Shown piece by piece: positions 8,672 through 17,435 of a DNA stretch of 64,000 bases (positions are counted from its first letter, which is position 1; each line of letters begins with the position of its first letter). Origin of the DNA: Enterococcus_C asini_A (lineage in GTDB: Bacteria > Bacillota > Bacilli > Lactobacillales > Enterococcaceae); NCBI RefSeq assembly GCF_031928785.1, contig NZ_JARQAL010000002.1; one strand, given 5' to 3'. A program made the translations under genes and the position numbers. The notes beneath the pieces were generated by a model. The model was given only the letters and a program-made list of their open reading frames with translations. It was not told where the DNA came from and searched no databases.

Positions 8672-10120
8672 ATGGCAGTCATTACGGAGAATTTATTTAC
8701 GATTTTATTACTAGCAAATATTTTGCTGTCATTGGTGATTGTCTTTCGAGAACGTCGGGACACGGCTCAAACCTGGGCTTGGCTTTTAGTCTTGAGCTTT
8801 GTACCAGTGGTGGGATTTGTCTTGTATTTCTTTTTTGGCCGGGGAATTTCCAAAGATAAGATTTTTGACTTGAAGATGCAAGGCAAAATTGGGATGAATG
8901 TGGAAATTGAAGAACAAGGTCAAGCACTAAAGCGAGACCTATTTCCCCATCCTCCTACGGCTCGTGTGGACGCCAAGCAGCTGATTTATATGCTCACGGT
9001 TTACGAGCGAGCCTTGTATACTACCAATAATCAGGTGCAGTTGTTTACGGATGGTCGTAAAAAATTTGACGCTTTGATTGAAGATATTAATCACGCTTAT
9101 GATCATATTCATTTTGAGTATTATATTTTTCGTGGCGACCAGTTAGGCCTAGAAGTGCGAGAAGCATTGGTGGCTGCTGCAAAACGAGGCGTAAAAGTTC
9201 GAGTTTTATTAGATGCGTGGGGATCAAATGGAGTGGCACGTCATTTCTTTGACCCTTTAGTAGCAGCTGGTGGAGAAGTATCCTTTTTCTTTCCACTGTT
9301 TGTGCCTTATATCAACCCCCGAATCAATTACCGCAATCACCGGAAAATTGTGGTGATTGACGGTCAGATCGGGTATACTGGAGGCTTTAATGTAGGGGAT
9401 GAATACTTAGGCTTAGTGGAAAAATTTGGCTATTGGCGAGACAATCATCTGCGGATTGCCGGTCCAGCAATTTATAGCTTGCAAAACCGTTTTTTGATGG
9501 ATTGGAATTCCCAACACAAAGAAGAAATTTCCTATGCTGCGGCTTACTTTCCCCAAATTGAGTCTCAAGGAAAAGTCGCCATGCAAGTGGTGACCAGTGG
9601 GCCGGATTCTGAGTATGAACAGATTAAAATGACTTATTTAAAGATGATCAATATGGCAAAAAAAGAAATCTTAATTCAAACACCTTATTATATTCCCGAT
9701 GGCTCCATTCATGAAGCGCTAAAATTGGCCTTATTGTCTGGGGTAAAGGTGTATTTACAGATTCCCAATAAGCCGGATCATCCTTTAGTATATTGGGCGA
9801 CTTATTCCTTTGCAGCGGAACTGTTAGAGTACGGAGCTTCTGTGGCAACTTATGAAAATGGTTTTATCCATGCTAAAACCATGGTGATTGATGAAGGTAT
9901 AGCTTCAGTAGGTTCGGCTAATATTGATGTTCGTTCTTTCCGCTTAGATTTTGAGGTAAACAGTATTTTATATGATGCTACTATGGCTCAAGAAGTACGT
10001 CAGGCTTTTTTTGCAGATCGACTGCTGTGTCAGGAATTAACAAAAGAATTATACAACCAGCGGGGGATTGTCATTAAGCTAAAAGAAGGCTTAGCACGCT
10101 TAGTTTCACCATTGCTGTAA
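8672..10120 (+). CDS. cls: Cardiolipin synthase
   Basis: This enzyme condenses two phosphatidylglycerols to cardiolipin and glycerol at the membrane. Two N-terminal membrane helices (about residues 5-25 and 35-55) are followed by two phospholipase D repeats. The first HKD motif is NHRKIVVIDGQIGYTGGFN near residue 225 and the second is HAKTMVIDEGIASVGSANID near residue 405. The length of 482 aa is normal. In enterococci cls mutations and LiaFSR changes together underlie daptomycin adaptation, and liaXYZ lies 7 kb away; that is background knowledge, and no mutation can be judged here. It is a single gene with its own promoter. Confidence 0.96.
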   Translation: MAVITENLFTILLLANILLSLVIVFRERRDTAQTWAWLLVLSFVPVVGFVLYFFFGRGISKDKIFDLKMQGKIGMNVEIEEQGQALKRDLFPHPPTARVDAKQLIYMLTVYERALYTTNNQVQLFTDGRKKFDALIEDINHAYDHIHFEYYIFRGDQLGLEVREALVAAAKRGVKVRVLLDAWGSNGVARHFFDPLVAAGGEVSFFFPLFVPYINPRINYRNHRKIVVIDGQIGYTGGFNVGDEYLGLVEKFGYWRDNHLRIAGPAIYSLQNRFLMDWNSQHKEEISYAAAYFPQIESQGKVAMQVVTSGPDSEYEQIKMTYLKMINMAKKEILIQTPYYIPDGSIHEALKLALLSGVKVYLQIPNKPDHPLVYWATYSFAAELLEYGASVATYENGFIHAKTMVIDEGIASVGSANIDVRSFRLDFEVNSILYDATMAQEVRQAFFADRLLCQELTKELYNQRGIVIKLKEGLARLVSPLL

Positions 10121-10146
10121 AAATAATTGAATCAGTCATTTGCAAT

Positions 10147-10174
10147 TTGCAAGGGCCAGAGTTTTTGGTAGAAT
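10147..10174 (+). promoter_or_regulatory. Promoter of pstS
   Basis: TTGCAA, a 16-base spacer and TAGAAT lie about 90 bases upstream of pstS. The -35 region contains a short direct repeat, TTTGCAATTTGCAA, but not an 11-bp-phased PHO box. Confidence 0.55.
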
Positions 10175-10262
10175 GAAGTTGTTTGCGGCATGTCCCGGAC
10201 AAAAAAAGATCCTGTTTTCTCTTTTAAGAACGGACAGGCTAGATGGATGAAGGAGCAAATGA

Positions 10263-11117
10263 ATGAAAAAACGTCTAATACTCGCTTTAGGATTGACTAC
10301 TTTACTGGCTTTAAGTGGCTGTGCCAAGTGGATTGACCGAGGCGAATCAATCACCGCAGTAGGTTCTTCTGCTTTACAGCCTTTAGTAGAAACCGTAGCG
10401 GAAGAATATCAAACCAAAAATCCCGGCAAGTTTATTAACGTACAAGGTGGCGGGAGTGGGACTGGTTTAAGCCAAGTTCAATCTGGTGCAGTGGAAATCG
10501 GCAATTCCGATTTGTTTGCGGAAGAAAAAAGCGGCATTAAGGCCGAAGAACTGGTGGATCATAAAGTAGCTGCAGTAGGGATTACCCCTATTGTGAATAA
10601 AAAAGTTGGGATTACCAATTTAACCATGGAACAGCTAAAAGGGATTTTCCTAGGGGAGATTACCAATTGGCAAGAAGTTGGTGGTGCCAATCAAGCTGTG
10701 GTTATTTTAAACCGGGCAGCAGGTTCTGGTACCCGAGGAACTTTTGAAAAATGGGTTTTAGATGGCCAAACTGCCATTCCTGCTCAAGAACAAGATTCCA
10801 GTGGCATGGTACGCCAAATTGTTGCGGATACTCCAGGAGCTATTAGTTATGTGGCCTTCTCCTATGTCACAGAGGATGTAATGACGTTAAACTTAAATGG
10901 GGTCTCTCCCACAGATGAAAATGTCACTACTAATGACTGGCCAATTTGGGCATATGAACATATGTATACCAAGAAAAATCCTGACAGCCTAACTAAAGAA
11001 TTTTTGGACTATGTTTTATCAAAAGAAGTGCAAGAAGGAATTGTAGGGGAATTAGGCTACATTCCAGTGTCTTCCATGAAGGTAGAACGAGACTGGCAAG
11101 GCAATGTGATTGAATAA
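10263..11117 (+). CDS. pstS: PstS, phosphate-binding lipoprotein
   Basis: PstS captures inorganic phosphate outside the cell and hands it to PstCA. The N-terminus is a lipoprotein signal: MKKRLILALG, a hydrophobic core, then the lipobox LSGC with Cys at about residue 20. Phosphate-contacting segments are AVGSSALQPL, GGGSGTGLSQV and AAGSGTRGTFEKWV. The length is 284 aa. It is separated from pstC by about 215 bases holding a PHO-box-like array and a strong hairpin, so it is likely made in excess over the membrane subunits. Confidence 0.96.
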   Translation: MKKRLILALGLTTLLALSGCAKWIDRGESITAVGSSALQPLVETVAEEYQTKNPGKFINVQGGGSGTGLSQVQSGAVEIGNSDLFAEEKSGIKAEELVDHKVAAVGITPIVNKKVGITNLTMEQLKGIFLGEITNWQEVGGANQAVVILNRAAGSGTRGTFEKWVLDGQTAIPAQEQDSSGMVRQIVADTPGAISYVAFSYVTEDVMTLNLNGVSPTDENVTTNDWPIWAYEHMYTKKNPDSLTKEFLDYVLSKEVQEGIVGELGYIPVSSMKVERDWQGNVIE

Positions 11118-11119
11118 TC

Positions 11120-11158
11120 TTTACACAAAATTTACAATAAGTTTATGGGAAATTGATG
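11120..11158 (+). promoter_or_regulatory. PHO-box-like array: four hexamers at 11-base period
   Basis: TTTACA (11120), TTTACA (11131), TTTATG (11142) and TTGATG (11153) are spaced exactly 11 bases apart. This matches the known PhoP binding pattern in Bacillales, direct TT(A/T/C)ACA-type repeats with 5-base gaps. A TAAAAT -10 candidate follows at 11168 or 11173. The position just after pstS predicts a phosphate-controlled promoter for pstCAB-phoU or for a short RNA. PhoP itself is not in the window. Confidence 0.6.
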
Positions 11159-11184
11159 TTGCTCTCCTAAAATAAAATCGTAGG

Positions 11185-11255
11185 AAAAAAGCAGTGGGAC
11201 ATGGCGTGCTCTTCACCGCCACAGGCGTGAAGAGGCTGGGTCGGCTGCTTTTTTT
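11185..11255 (+). terminator. Long hairpin with T run between pstS and pstC
   Basis: The upper stem GCTCTTCAC (plus GCC after a bulged C) pairs with GGCGTGAAGAGC over 12 base pairs around an ACA loop. The base GCAG pairs with CTGC, flanked by an A run and seven T residues. It can act as a terminator or attenuator that lowers pstC expression relative to pstS. Confidence 0.8.
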
Positions 11256-11332
11256 GAATCTAGCTTTTTAAAAAGTAATCAGCGTAACAAATGAATTTTT
11301 CGCTGAGGTTAGGAAATAAAGGAGGAATTATT

Positions 11333-12259
11333 TTGGAGGAAGATGTGAAAAAAGCGCTTTTGACCAAGTCAAAGCGTGCCCGCATGGAGCAGCGAGGAAA
11401 GATTATCAGTTTTTTATGTATCGCTTTAATCGTGCTTGTGGTGGTTTCAATCTTTTATTTTGTAGCGAGTAAAGGTTTGGCAACTTTTTTTAAGGATAAA
11501 GTGAATGTCTTTTCCTTTCTTTTTGGGACGGATTGGAATCCTAGCCAATTAGGCGCTGATGGCAAACCTCAAGTAGGGGCTTTACCGATGATTGCCGGCT
11601 CTTTTATTGTGACTTTCTTGTCAGCGATTGTAGCCACACCTTTTGCCATTGGGGCAGCGGTTTTTATGACGGAAATCTCGCCGAAACAAGGACAAAAAAT
11701 CTTACAACCAGTTATTGAACTCTTAGTAGGGATTCCTTCTGTAGTATACGGTTTTATTGGGCTGTCCGTTATTGTACCGGCCGTGCGCTCTGTCTTTGGT
11801 GGTACTGGCTTTGGGATTTTAGCCGGAACTTTTGTCTTATTCATTATGATTTTACCAACTGTGACCACGATGACGGTAGATGCCTTAAAAGCTGTACCTC
11901 GGCATTATCGAGAAGCTTCACTAGCACTAGGGGCTACTCGTTGGCAAACCATTTACAAAGTAGTCTTACGAGCAGCAATCCCTGGAATTTTAACTTCAGT
12001 GGTCTTTGGTATGGCCCGGGCTTTTGGGGAAGCCTTAGCGATTCAAATGGTTATCGGGAATGCGGCTTTAATGCCAAATTCTTTAGTAACGCCAGCTTCA
12101 ACGTTAACCTCGATTTTGACCATGGGAATTGGGAATACGATTATGGGTACCGTGGAAAACAACGTACTTTGGTCCTTGGCTTTAATTTTATTACTGATGT
12201 CTTTAATCTTTAATATTATCATCCGCTTAATCGGCAAGAAGGGGGCTTTTAATAAATGA
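11333..12259 (+). CDS. pstC: PstC, phosphate ABC permease subunit
   Basis: This is one of the two membrane subunits of the high-affinity phosphate importer. About six membrane helices are seen, with a large loop after the first, and the inner-membrane EAA motif region ASLALGATRWQTIYKVVL. The start is TTG 11333, which has a perfect AAAGGAGG 7 bases upstream. An ATG at 11291 has no ribosome site and would add 14 unlikely residues. This gives 308 aa. Its end overlaps pstA by 4 bases. Confidence 0.95.
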   Translation: MEEDVKKALLTKSKRARMEQRGKIISFLCIALIVLVVVSIFYFVASKGLATFFKDKVNVFSFLFGTDWNPSQLGADGKPQVGALPMIAGSFIVTFLSAIVATPFAIGAAVFMTEISPKQGQKILQPVIELLVGIPSVVYGFIGLSVIVPAVRSVFGGTGFGILAGTFVLFIMILPTVTTMTVDALKAVPRHYREASLALGATRWQTIYKVVLRAAIPGILTSVVFGMARAFGEALAIQMVIGNAALMPNSLVTPASTLTSILTMGIGNTIMGTVENNVLWSLALILLLMSLIFNIIIRLIGKKGAFNK

Positions 12260-13140
12260 ACGCAAAACGCTCGGATAAAATTGCTACTGGGATTTTATAT
12301 GCCATTTCCGGTACGATTGTTTTAATATTAGCGGCGCTCTTATTGTATATTTTAGTGCGTGGGGTACCTCATATTTCTTGGGAGTTTCTAACCTCGCCTT
12401 CAAAGGCCTATCAAGAAGGCGGCGGGATTGGGATTCAATTGTTTAACTCGTTTTACTTGCTGTTGATTACGATGTTGATTAGTTTTCCCATTTCGCTAGG
12501 AGCGGGGATTTATCTATCAGAGTACGCTAAGAAAAATTGGCTAACTGATGTGATTCGTACGTCCATTGAAATCTTAAGTTCTTTGCCATCGGTTGTGGTA
12601 GGTCTCTTTGGATTCTTGATTTTCGTTATTCAATTCGGCTATGGCTTTTCAATTATTTCTGGCGCCTTAGCTCTGACTTTTTTTAACTTGCCTTTGTTAA
12701 CTCGAAATGTAGAAGAGTCATTACGGGCGATTCATTACACCCAACGAGAAGCCGGGCTGGCCCTAGGCTTATCCAGATGGGAAACGGTATTGCGAATCGT
12801 GGTTCCTGAAGCTACTCCGGGAATTTTAACGGGGATTATCTTAAGTTCTGGGCGGATTTTCGGGGAAGCAGCAGCCTTGATTTATACTGCTGGACAAAGT
12901 GCTCCGGCTTTGGATTTTTCCAACTGGAATCCATTAAGCGTCTCTAGTCCCATTAGTATTTTTCGTCAGGCGGAGACATTGGCTGTGCATATTTGGAAAA
13001 TCAATACAGAAGGTACCATGCCAGATGGAGAAGCCGTATCTGCCGGTGCTTCTGCGGTCTTGATTATCGCAGTTTTATTGTTTAACTTTGCCGCTCGCGC
13101 TGTGGGCAAACGTCTGTATAAGAAAATGACTTCTGCATAG
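12256..13140 (+). CDS. pstA: PstA, phosphate ABC permease subunit
   Basis: PstA is the second membrane subunit and forms the channel with PstC. Six hydrophobic helices are visible. The EAA loop is EAGLALGLSRWETVLRIVVPEA, giving the contact to PstB, and GRIFGEAAALIYTAG is typical of the family. The ATG overlaps the pstC stop as ATGA, indicating coupling. The length is 294 aa. Confidence 0.96.
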   Translation: MNAKRSDKIATGILYAISGTIVLILAALLLYILVRGVPHISWEFLTSPSKAYQEGGGIGIQLFNSFYLLLITMLISFPISLGAGIYLSEYAKKNWLTDVIRTSIEILSSLPSVVVGLFGFLIFVIQFGYGFSIISGALALTFFNLPLLTRNVEESLRAIHYTQREAGLALGLSRWETVLRIVVPEATPGILTGIILSSGRIFGEAAALIYTAGQSAPALDFSNWNPLSVSSPISIFRQAETLAVHIWKINTEGTMPDGEAVSAGASAVLIIAVLLFNFAARAVGKRLYKKMTSA

Positions 13141-13154
13141 ATTGGAGCAAATCG

Positions 13155-13958
13155 ATGAGTTATGATATGAATGATCGCCATTTGATCACCTTTGACAAAG
13201 ATGACAGTGTGGCCTTATATACCGAAGATTTAAAAGTTTGGTACGGACAAAATGAAGCCATTCACGGGGTGGATTTACAATTTGAAAAAAATAACATCAC
13301 TGCATTAATCGGTCCTTCTGGTTCCGGAAAATCCACTTATTTGCGTTCTTTAAACCGAATGAATGACGGAATTTCTGGTACCAGTGTTACTGGTAAAATC
13401 ATGTACAAAGACGTGGATGTCAATCGTCATGATATTGATGTTTACGAAATGCGCAAACGTATTGGCATGGTCTTCCAACGACCAAATCCTTTTAGTAAGT
13501 CAATTTATGAAAACATTACGTTTGCATTGAAGCGCCATGGAGAAAAAGACAAACAAAAGTTAGATGAAATTGTCGAATCCAGTTTGAAACAAGCAGCTTT
13601 GTGGGATCAAGTCAAAGACAACTTGAATAAAAGTGCGTTGGCACTATCCGGTGGACAACAACAACGGCTGTGTATTGCCCGAGCGATTGCGATGAAACCA
13701 GATATTTTATTATTGGATGAACCCGCTTCGGCTCTTGATCCGATTTCCTCTGGTAAAGTGGAAGAAACCCTAGTCAACTTGAAAGAAAACTATACGATTA
13801 TCATCGTGACTCACAATATGCAACAGGCTGCACGGATCAGCGATTATACAGCCTTTTTCTATCTAGGTAGCGTGTTGGAATACGATAAAACCCGAAAAAT
13901 CTTCACCCGGCCCAAAATTAAGGCCACTGAAGATTACGTTTCAGGACACTTTGGTTAA
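13155..13958 (+). CDS. pstB1: PstB, phosphate ABC ATPase (first copy)
   Basis: This ATPase powers PstCA. Walker A is GPSGSGKST near residue 53, the signature is LSGGQQQRLCIARAI, and Walker B is ILLLDEPASALDPISS with the switch His in VTHNM. It has an N-terminal extension of about 20 residues relative to the second copy (267 against 252 aa). Two adjacent pstB genes are common in Lactobacillales. Whether both pair with the same PstCA is not known from the sequence. Confidence 0.95.
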   Translation: MSYDMNDRHLITFDKDDSVALYTEDLKVWYGQNEAIHGVDLQFEKNNITALIGPSGSGKSTYLRSLNRMNDGISGTSVTGKIMYKDVDVNRHDIDVYEMRKRIGMVFQRPNPFSKSIYENITFALKRHGEKDKQKLDEIVESSLKQAALWDQVKDNLNKSALALSGGQQQRLCIARAIAMKPDILLLDEPASALDPISSGKVEETLVNLKENYTIIIVTHNMQQAARISDYTAFFYLGSVLEYDKTRKIFTRPKIKATEDYVSGHFG

Positions 13959-13969
13959 GGAGGATGGAG

Positions 13970-14728
13970 ATGACTGAACCACTGATTTCATCACAGGATT
14001 TACATTTATACTACGGCGAAAAAGAAGCCTTAAAAGGCATTTCCATGGGCTTTGAAAAAAATCATATCACCGCTTTAATCGGTCCTTCCGGCTGTGGCAA
14101 ATCCACTTATTTGCGCACGTTAAATCGCATGAATGATTTAATTCCTGGTGTGACGATCACCGGAAATGTACAATACAAAGGCAACGATATCTATAGCCCG
14201 AAACAAGACATTGTGGAACTCAGAAAAGAAATCGGCATGGTTTTCCAACAACCAAATCCATTTCCTTTTTCCATTTACGAAAATGTCATCTATGGGTTAA
14301 AATTAAAAGGAGAAACAAACAAAGAAAAACTGGACCAAGTGGTGGAGGAAAGCTTGAAAGCCGCCTCCGTGTGGGATGATGTAAAAGACAAACTCCACAC
14401 TAGCGCTTCGTCACTATCCGGCGGTCAGCAACAGCGAGTGTGTATCGCCCGGGTATTAGCCGTAGATCCAGAGATTATCTTATTAGATGAACCGACTAGC
14501 GCCTTGGATCCTATTTCATCAGGGAAAATTGAGAATACGCTGTTTCATTTGAAAGAGCGTTACACGATGATTATTGTGACCCACAATATGTCACAAGCTT
14601 CCCGAATTTCCGATAAGACCGCTTTTTTCTTAGAAGGGAATTTGATTGAGTTTGATGATACAAAGAAGATTTTCTTAGAACCAAAACAAAAAGAAACAGA
14701 AGATTATATTTCCGGCCGTTTTGGCTAA
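13970..14728 (+). CDS. pstB2: PstB, phosphate ABC ATPase (second copy)
   Basis: This is a paralogue of the preceding gene with Walker A GPSGCGKST, signature LSGGQQQRVCIARVL and Walker B IILLDEPTSALDPISS. The start ATG 13970 (MTEPLISSQDLHLYYGEK) lies 6 bases after AGGAGG. The in-frame ATG at 13964 abuts the ribosome site and is unlikely. The first copy ends only 11 bases upstream, so it is in the same operon. Confidence 0.95.
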   Translation: MTEPLISSQDLHLYYGEKEALKGISMGFEKNHITALIGPSGCGKSTYLRTLNRMNDLIPGVTITGNVQYKGNDIYSPKQDIVELRKEIGMVFQQPNPFPFSIYENVIYGLKLKGETNKEKLDQVVEESLKAASVWDDVKDKLHTSASSLSGGQQQRVCIARVLAVDPEIILLDEPTSALDPISSGKIENTLFHLKERYTMIIVTHNMSQASRISDKTAFFLEGNLIEFDDTKKIFLEPKQKETEDYISGRFG

Positions 14729-14749
14729 CAGAAAGTGAGGAGTATGGTT

Positions 14750-15427
14750 ATGTTGCGGACACAGTTTGAAGAAGAGTTGTTAAATCTTCACAATCAGTTT
14801 TATGAGATGGGGATGATGGTTAGTAATGCCGTCCATAAATCGGTAAGAGCTTATATTAAACACGATAAATCACTGGCTCAAGAAGTAATTGATCACGATG
14901 TGGAAATCAATGATATGGAAGTGCGCTTGGAGAAGAAGAGCTTTGAAATGATTGCCTTGCAACAGCCGGTAACTACTGATTTGCGCATGATTATCACGGT
15001 AATGAAAGCGAGCTCTGATTTAGAACGCATGGCCGATCACGCAGTATCCATTGCGAAATCCACCATTCGAGTTAAAGGGGAAACCCGGATTCCAGAAATT
15101 GAAAAAGAAATTTCTGATATGAGTGATTATGTAAAAAAAATGGTAGACAACGTTTTAATCGCCTACGTGAAGACCAATGAAAAAGATGCTCGGTTGATTG
15201 CGGATATGGATACGCGGATTAATGACTACTATCACCAAATTTATCATCAAGCCATTGATTCCATGAAAGAAAATCCCGAAACCGTCATTAGCGGAAGCGA
15301 TTATTTATCAGTAGCCCAATACTTGGAACGCATTGGCGATTATGTAACCAATATTTGTGAGTGGATTGTTTATCTTGCTACTGGGAAAATCACCGAGTTA
15401 AACACCAACCGTGACGAAGCCTTCTAG
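14750..15427 (+). CDS. phoU: PhoU, phosphate signalling regulator
   Basis: PhoU is a helical-bundle metal-binding protein that links Pst transport to PhoR/PhoP signalling and restrains phosphate uptake. The two PhoU repeats show RMADHAVSIAKS and RIGDYVTNICEWIVY, with the conserved E/D metal-ligand clusters. The start ATG 14750 (MLRTQFEEELLNLHNQFY) lies 7 bases after GAGGAG. An upstream ATG at 14744 and a GTG at 14735 overlap the ribosome site. The length is 225 aa. It ends the pst operon at a terminator. Confidence 0.95.
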   Translation: MLRTQFEEELLNLHNQFYEMGMMVSNAVHKSVRAYIKHDKSLAQEVIDHDVEINDMEVRLEKKSFEMIALQQPVTTDLRMIITVMKASSDLERMADHAVSIAKSTIRVKGETRIPEIEKEISDMSDYVKKMVDNVLIAYVKTNEKDARLIADMDTRINDYYHQIYHQAIDSMKENPETVISGSDYLSVAQYLERIGDYVTNICEWIVYLATGKITELNTNRDEAF

Positions 15428-15448
15428 TCGTTTAAAACAAACTTCCCT

Positions 15449-15480
15449 AATACTTGTCCATTGCGGGCAAGTATTTTTTT
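15449..15480 (+). terminator. Terminator of the pst-phoU operon
   Basis: AATACTTG pairs with CAAGTATT around a 10-base loop with seven T residues. The rest of the 301-base gap to liaX holds the liaX promoter region; I see no gene in it. Confidence 0.88.
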
Positions 15481-15631
15481 GGGATTTTTTGTTTTGAATT
15501 TGATTTCTATGAAAAATGAGTTGTTTTCCGAATTATAGAGCGCTAACTGAACTTACCAAAAGCTCATAAGTTCCCAGCTTGTCTTCGCTTAAACCCATTC
15601 ATTCGATTATCCGCCTCAAGTTGGGGAAAAG

Positions 15632-15646
15632 TTCGGTCTTTAGTCC
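15632..15646 (+). promoter_or_regulatory. Probable LiaR-binding site upstream of liaX
   Basis: TTCGGTCTTTAGTCC sits immediately upstream of the -35 box. It resembles the GGTC-N-AGTCC type motif I associate with LiaR/VraR/CesR regulators. The match is from memory and the spacing fits an activator. LiaFSR is not in the window. Confidence 0.5.
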
Positions 15647-15647
15647 T

Positions 15648-15676
15648 ATGACATTTTCTCGTTTTCTTGGCATAAT
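15648..15676 (+). promoter_or_regulatory. Promoter of liaX
   Basis: ATGACA, a 17-base spacer and CATAAT with an upstream TGG (extended -10) lie about 50 bases before liaX. Confidence 0.65.
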
Positions 15677-15728
15677 AGCAATGTAAGATGAACTTGCAAA
15701 AAAATACAATCAAGGAGGCTCATTTTCC

Positions 15729-17276
15729 ATGAATGAACGAGAACGAGTATTAGACTTAGTAAAAAAAGGTGTACTCTCAACGGAAGAAGCCTTAGACCTA
15801 CTAGAAGGCCTAGCCAAGGAAAAAGGTGAAAAACACATTCAAAAGGCCAATGAAGAAGTAATTGCTGATAAGAAAGATTTTGTCGATAGTCTATTAGAAG
15901 ATCCTGAAGAAAAAGATTTCACTCAAGATATACAAGACCAGAAAGCCGCAGATAAAAAAAATCTCGATGCGATTTTGGATGATTTGGCAACTGAAGCCAA
16001 TCGGACTTCTGTCGAATTAGACGAGTTGAATGTAGAAATCACTGGTTTAGATAGCCAATTAATTGACACCCAAAGCAAATTAATGGAACTAAATACTAAA
16101 GAAGAGTTGGATATTTTATCTGAAGAAGAGCTAGCTCAAAGACAAGCATTAGAAGCTGAATTAAAAGCTTTGGAACTTTCTAAAGAAGATTTGGAAAACG
16201 AAAAAGCAGATTTAGAAACGCAGTTAAAAGGACTGAAAAAAGATCAGTGGACTCAGATGAAAGACGATTTTCGCAGCAAATTCAATGATGATTGGAAAGA
16301 TCAAGCTTCCGATGCTTTGAATCAAGCGGGCGAAAAGATGGCAGAAGCCGGGAGTCAAATTGGTCGCTTATTGAAGCACACTTTTTCCGCCGTTTCTCAA
16401 ACGGTGAATGACAATGTGGAATGGAAAGACATCAATGTTAAAGTTCCCGGCGTGTCGAATACCAAATTTGATCACAGCTTCGAATTCGATGCCAGTGATG
16501 CAACGATTTTGGATGTGAAAGTGGCAAACGGAAATGTGGATTTCGCAATTTGGGAAGAAGATTTCGTTAAAGTTGATGCTAAAATCACTCTTTATGGAAA
16601 GATGGAGGGCGCAACGCCACTGGATGCCTTTAACGAACGCAGCCGTATGGAAGTAGATGATGATCATATCTTGTTCCACGTGCCAAATAAACGAGTACGG
16701 GCAGACTTGGTATTCTATTTACCAAATCGGATGTATGATCATGTGGCTGTAAAATTATTAAATGGCAATGTTCAAATGAAAGATTTGGAAGCCAAAGATG
16801 TTTACACCCAATCGACAAACGGCAATATGGATTTCAAAGATTTGACGGCGACAATGCTAGAAATCAATGGTGTGAACGGCAATATTACTTTAGCAGGTGG
16901 AGAAATCATGGATACGATCATTGAAAATGTCAATGGGAATATCACGGTGAAAACCACACCACAAACCATTGGAGCCTCGTTAGTTAATGGAGATATCCGC
17001 CTGACTTTTGCCGGGACTAACTTGAAGAAAATCGACGCTAGTTCTGTCAATGGTACGGTGAAAGCTGCCCTATCACCAAACTTAGGTTTAGAAGGAACAG
17101 CTAAAACCAGTCTCGGAAAAATTAATTCTCGCATGAGCAACTATGAAGTTGTACGGGAGAAAAAAGCCAAGATGAATCAACTCTTGCAATTTCGTCGGCA
17201 AGCAGAAGATAGTTGGGCACAAATTGAACTTTCCACGACAACAGGAAATATCTTATTAAAAGATACCGATCAATAA
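15729..17276 (+). CDS. liaX: LiaX, DUF4097 cell-envelope stress sensor/effector
   Basis: LiaX is the main LiaR target in enterococci. Its N-terminal part is reported to be surface-exposed and to bind antimicrobial peptides and daptomycin, and its C-terminal part restrains the response. The sequence begins with a short helical domain (MNERERVLDLVKKGVLSTEEALDLLEG), then an acidic region and a strong coiled coil at about residues 90-170. From about 230 to the end is the DUF4097 beta-solenoid with repeated asparagine-glycine turns (NGNVDF, NGNVQM, NGNMDF, NGNITL, NGNITV, NGDIRL, NGTVKA). No signal peptide is seen. The length of 515 aa is close to the known enterococcal protein. Confidence 0.92.
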   Translation: MNERERVLDLVKKGVLSTEEALDLLEGLAKEKGEKHIQKANEEVIADKKDFVDSLLEDPEEKDFTQDIQDQKAADKKNLDAILDDLATEANRTSVELDELNVEITGLDSQLIDTQSKLMELNTKEELDILSEEELAQRQALEAELKALELSKEDLENEKADLETQLKGLKKDQWTQMKDDFRSKFNDDWKDQASDALNQAGEKMAEAGSQIGRLLKHTFSAVSQTVNDNVEWKDINVKVPGVSNTKFDHSFEFDASDATILDVKVANGNVDFAIWEEDFVKVDAKITLYGKMEGATPLDAFNERSRMEVDDDHILFHVPNKRVRADLVFYLPNRMYDHVAVKLLNGNVQMKDLEAKDVYTQSTNGNMDFKDLTATMLEINGVNGNITLAGGEIMDTIIENVNGNITVKTTPQTIGASLVNGDIRLTFAGTNLKKIDASSVNGTVKAALSPNLGLEGTAKTSLGKINSRMSNYEVVREKKAKMNQLLQFRRQAEDSWAQIELSTTTGNILLKDTDQ

Positions 17277-17288
17277 GAAACCGAGGAC

Positions 17289-17334
17289 AAAAGCGAGCAG
17301 TGAGTGGATGGAATCATTCACCACTGCGACTTTT
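17289..17334 (+). terminator. Strong hairpin between liaX and liaY
   Basis: AAAAGCGAGCAGTG(A)GTG faces CATTCACCACTGCGACTTTT, giving a long imperfect stem ending in only four T residues. It could be a partial terminator or a processing/stability element that sets liaX above liaYZ. Confidence 0.55.
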
Positions 17335-17435
17335 GAACTCATTGTAAAGATAGCAATTTATCCAAGGATTATTGGAAAAAAGATGAAAAATCCTTTGAAA
17401 TACGGTAAAATTTGAGAGGATAGAGGTGAGCAAAT

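Noticed and set aside
11569..11868. 99-codon minus-strand ORF inside pstC
   Set aside because: It is complementary to conserved pstC coding sequence and has no promoter or ribosome site; composition mirrors the sense gene.
13155..14728. Frame-disrupted duplication of pstB
   Set aside because: Both pstB copies are complete with intact Walker and signature motifs; paired pstB genes are normal in this group.
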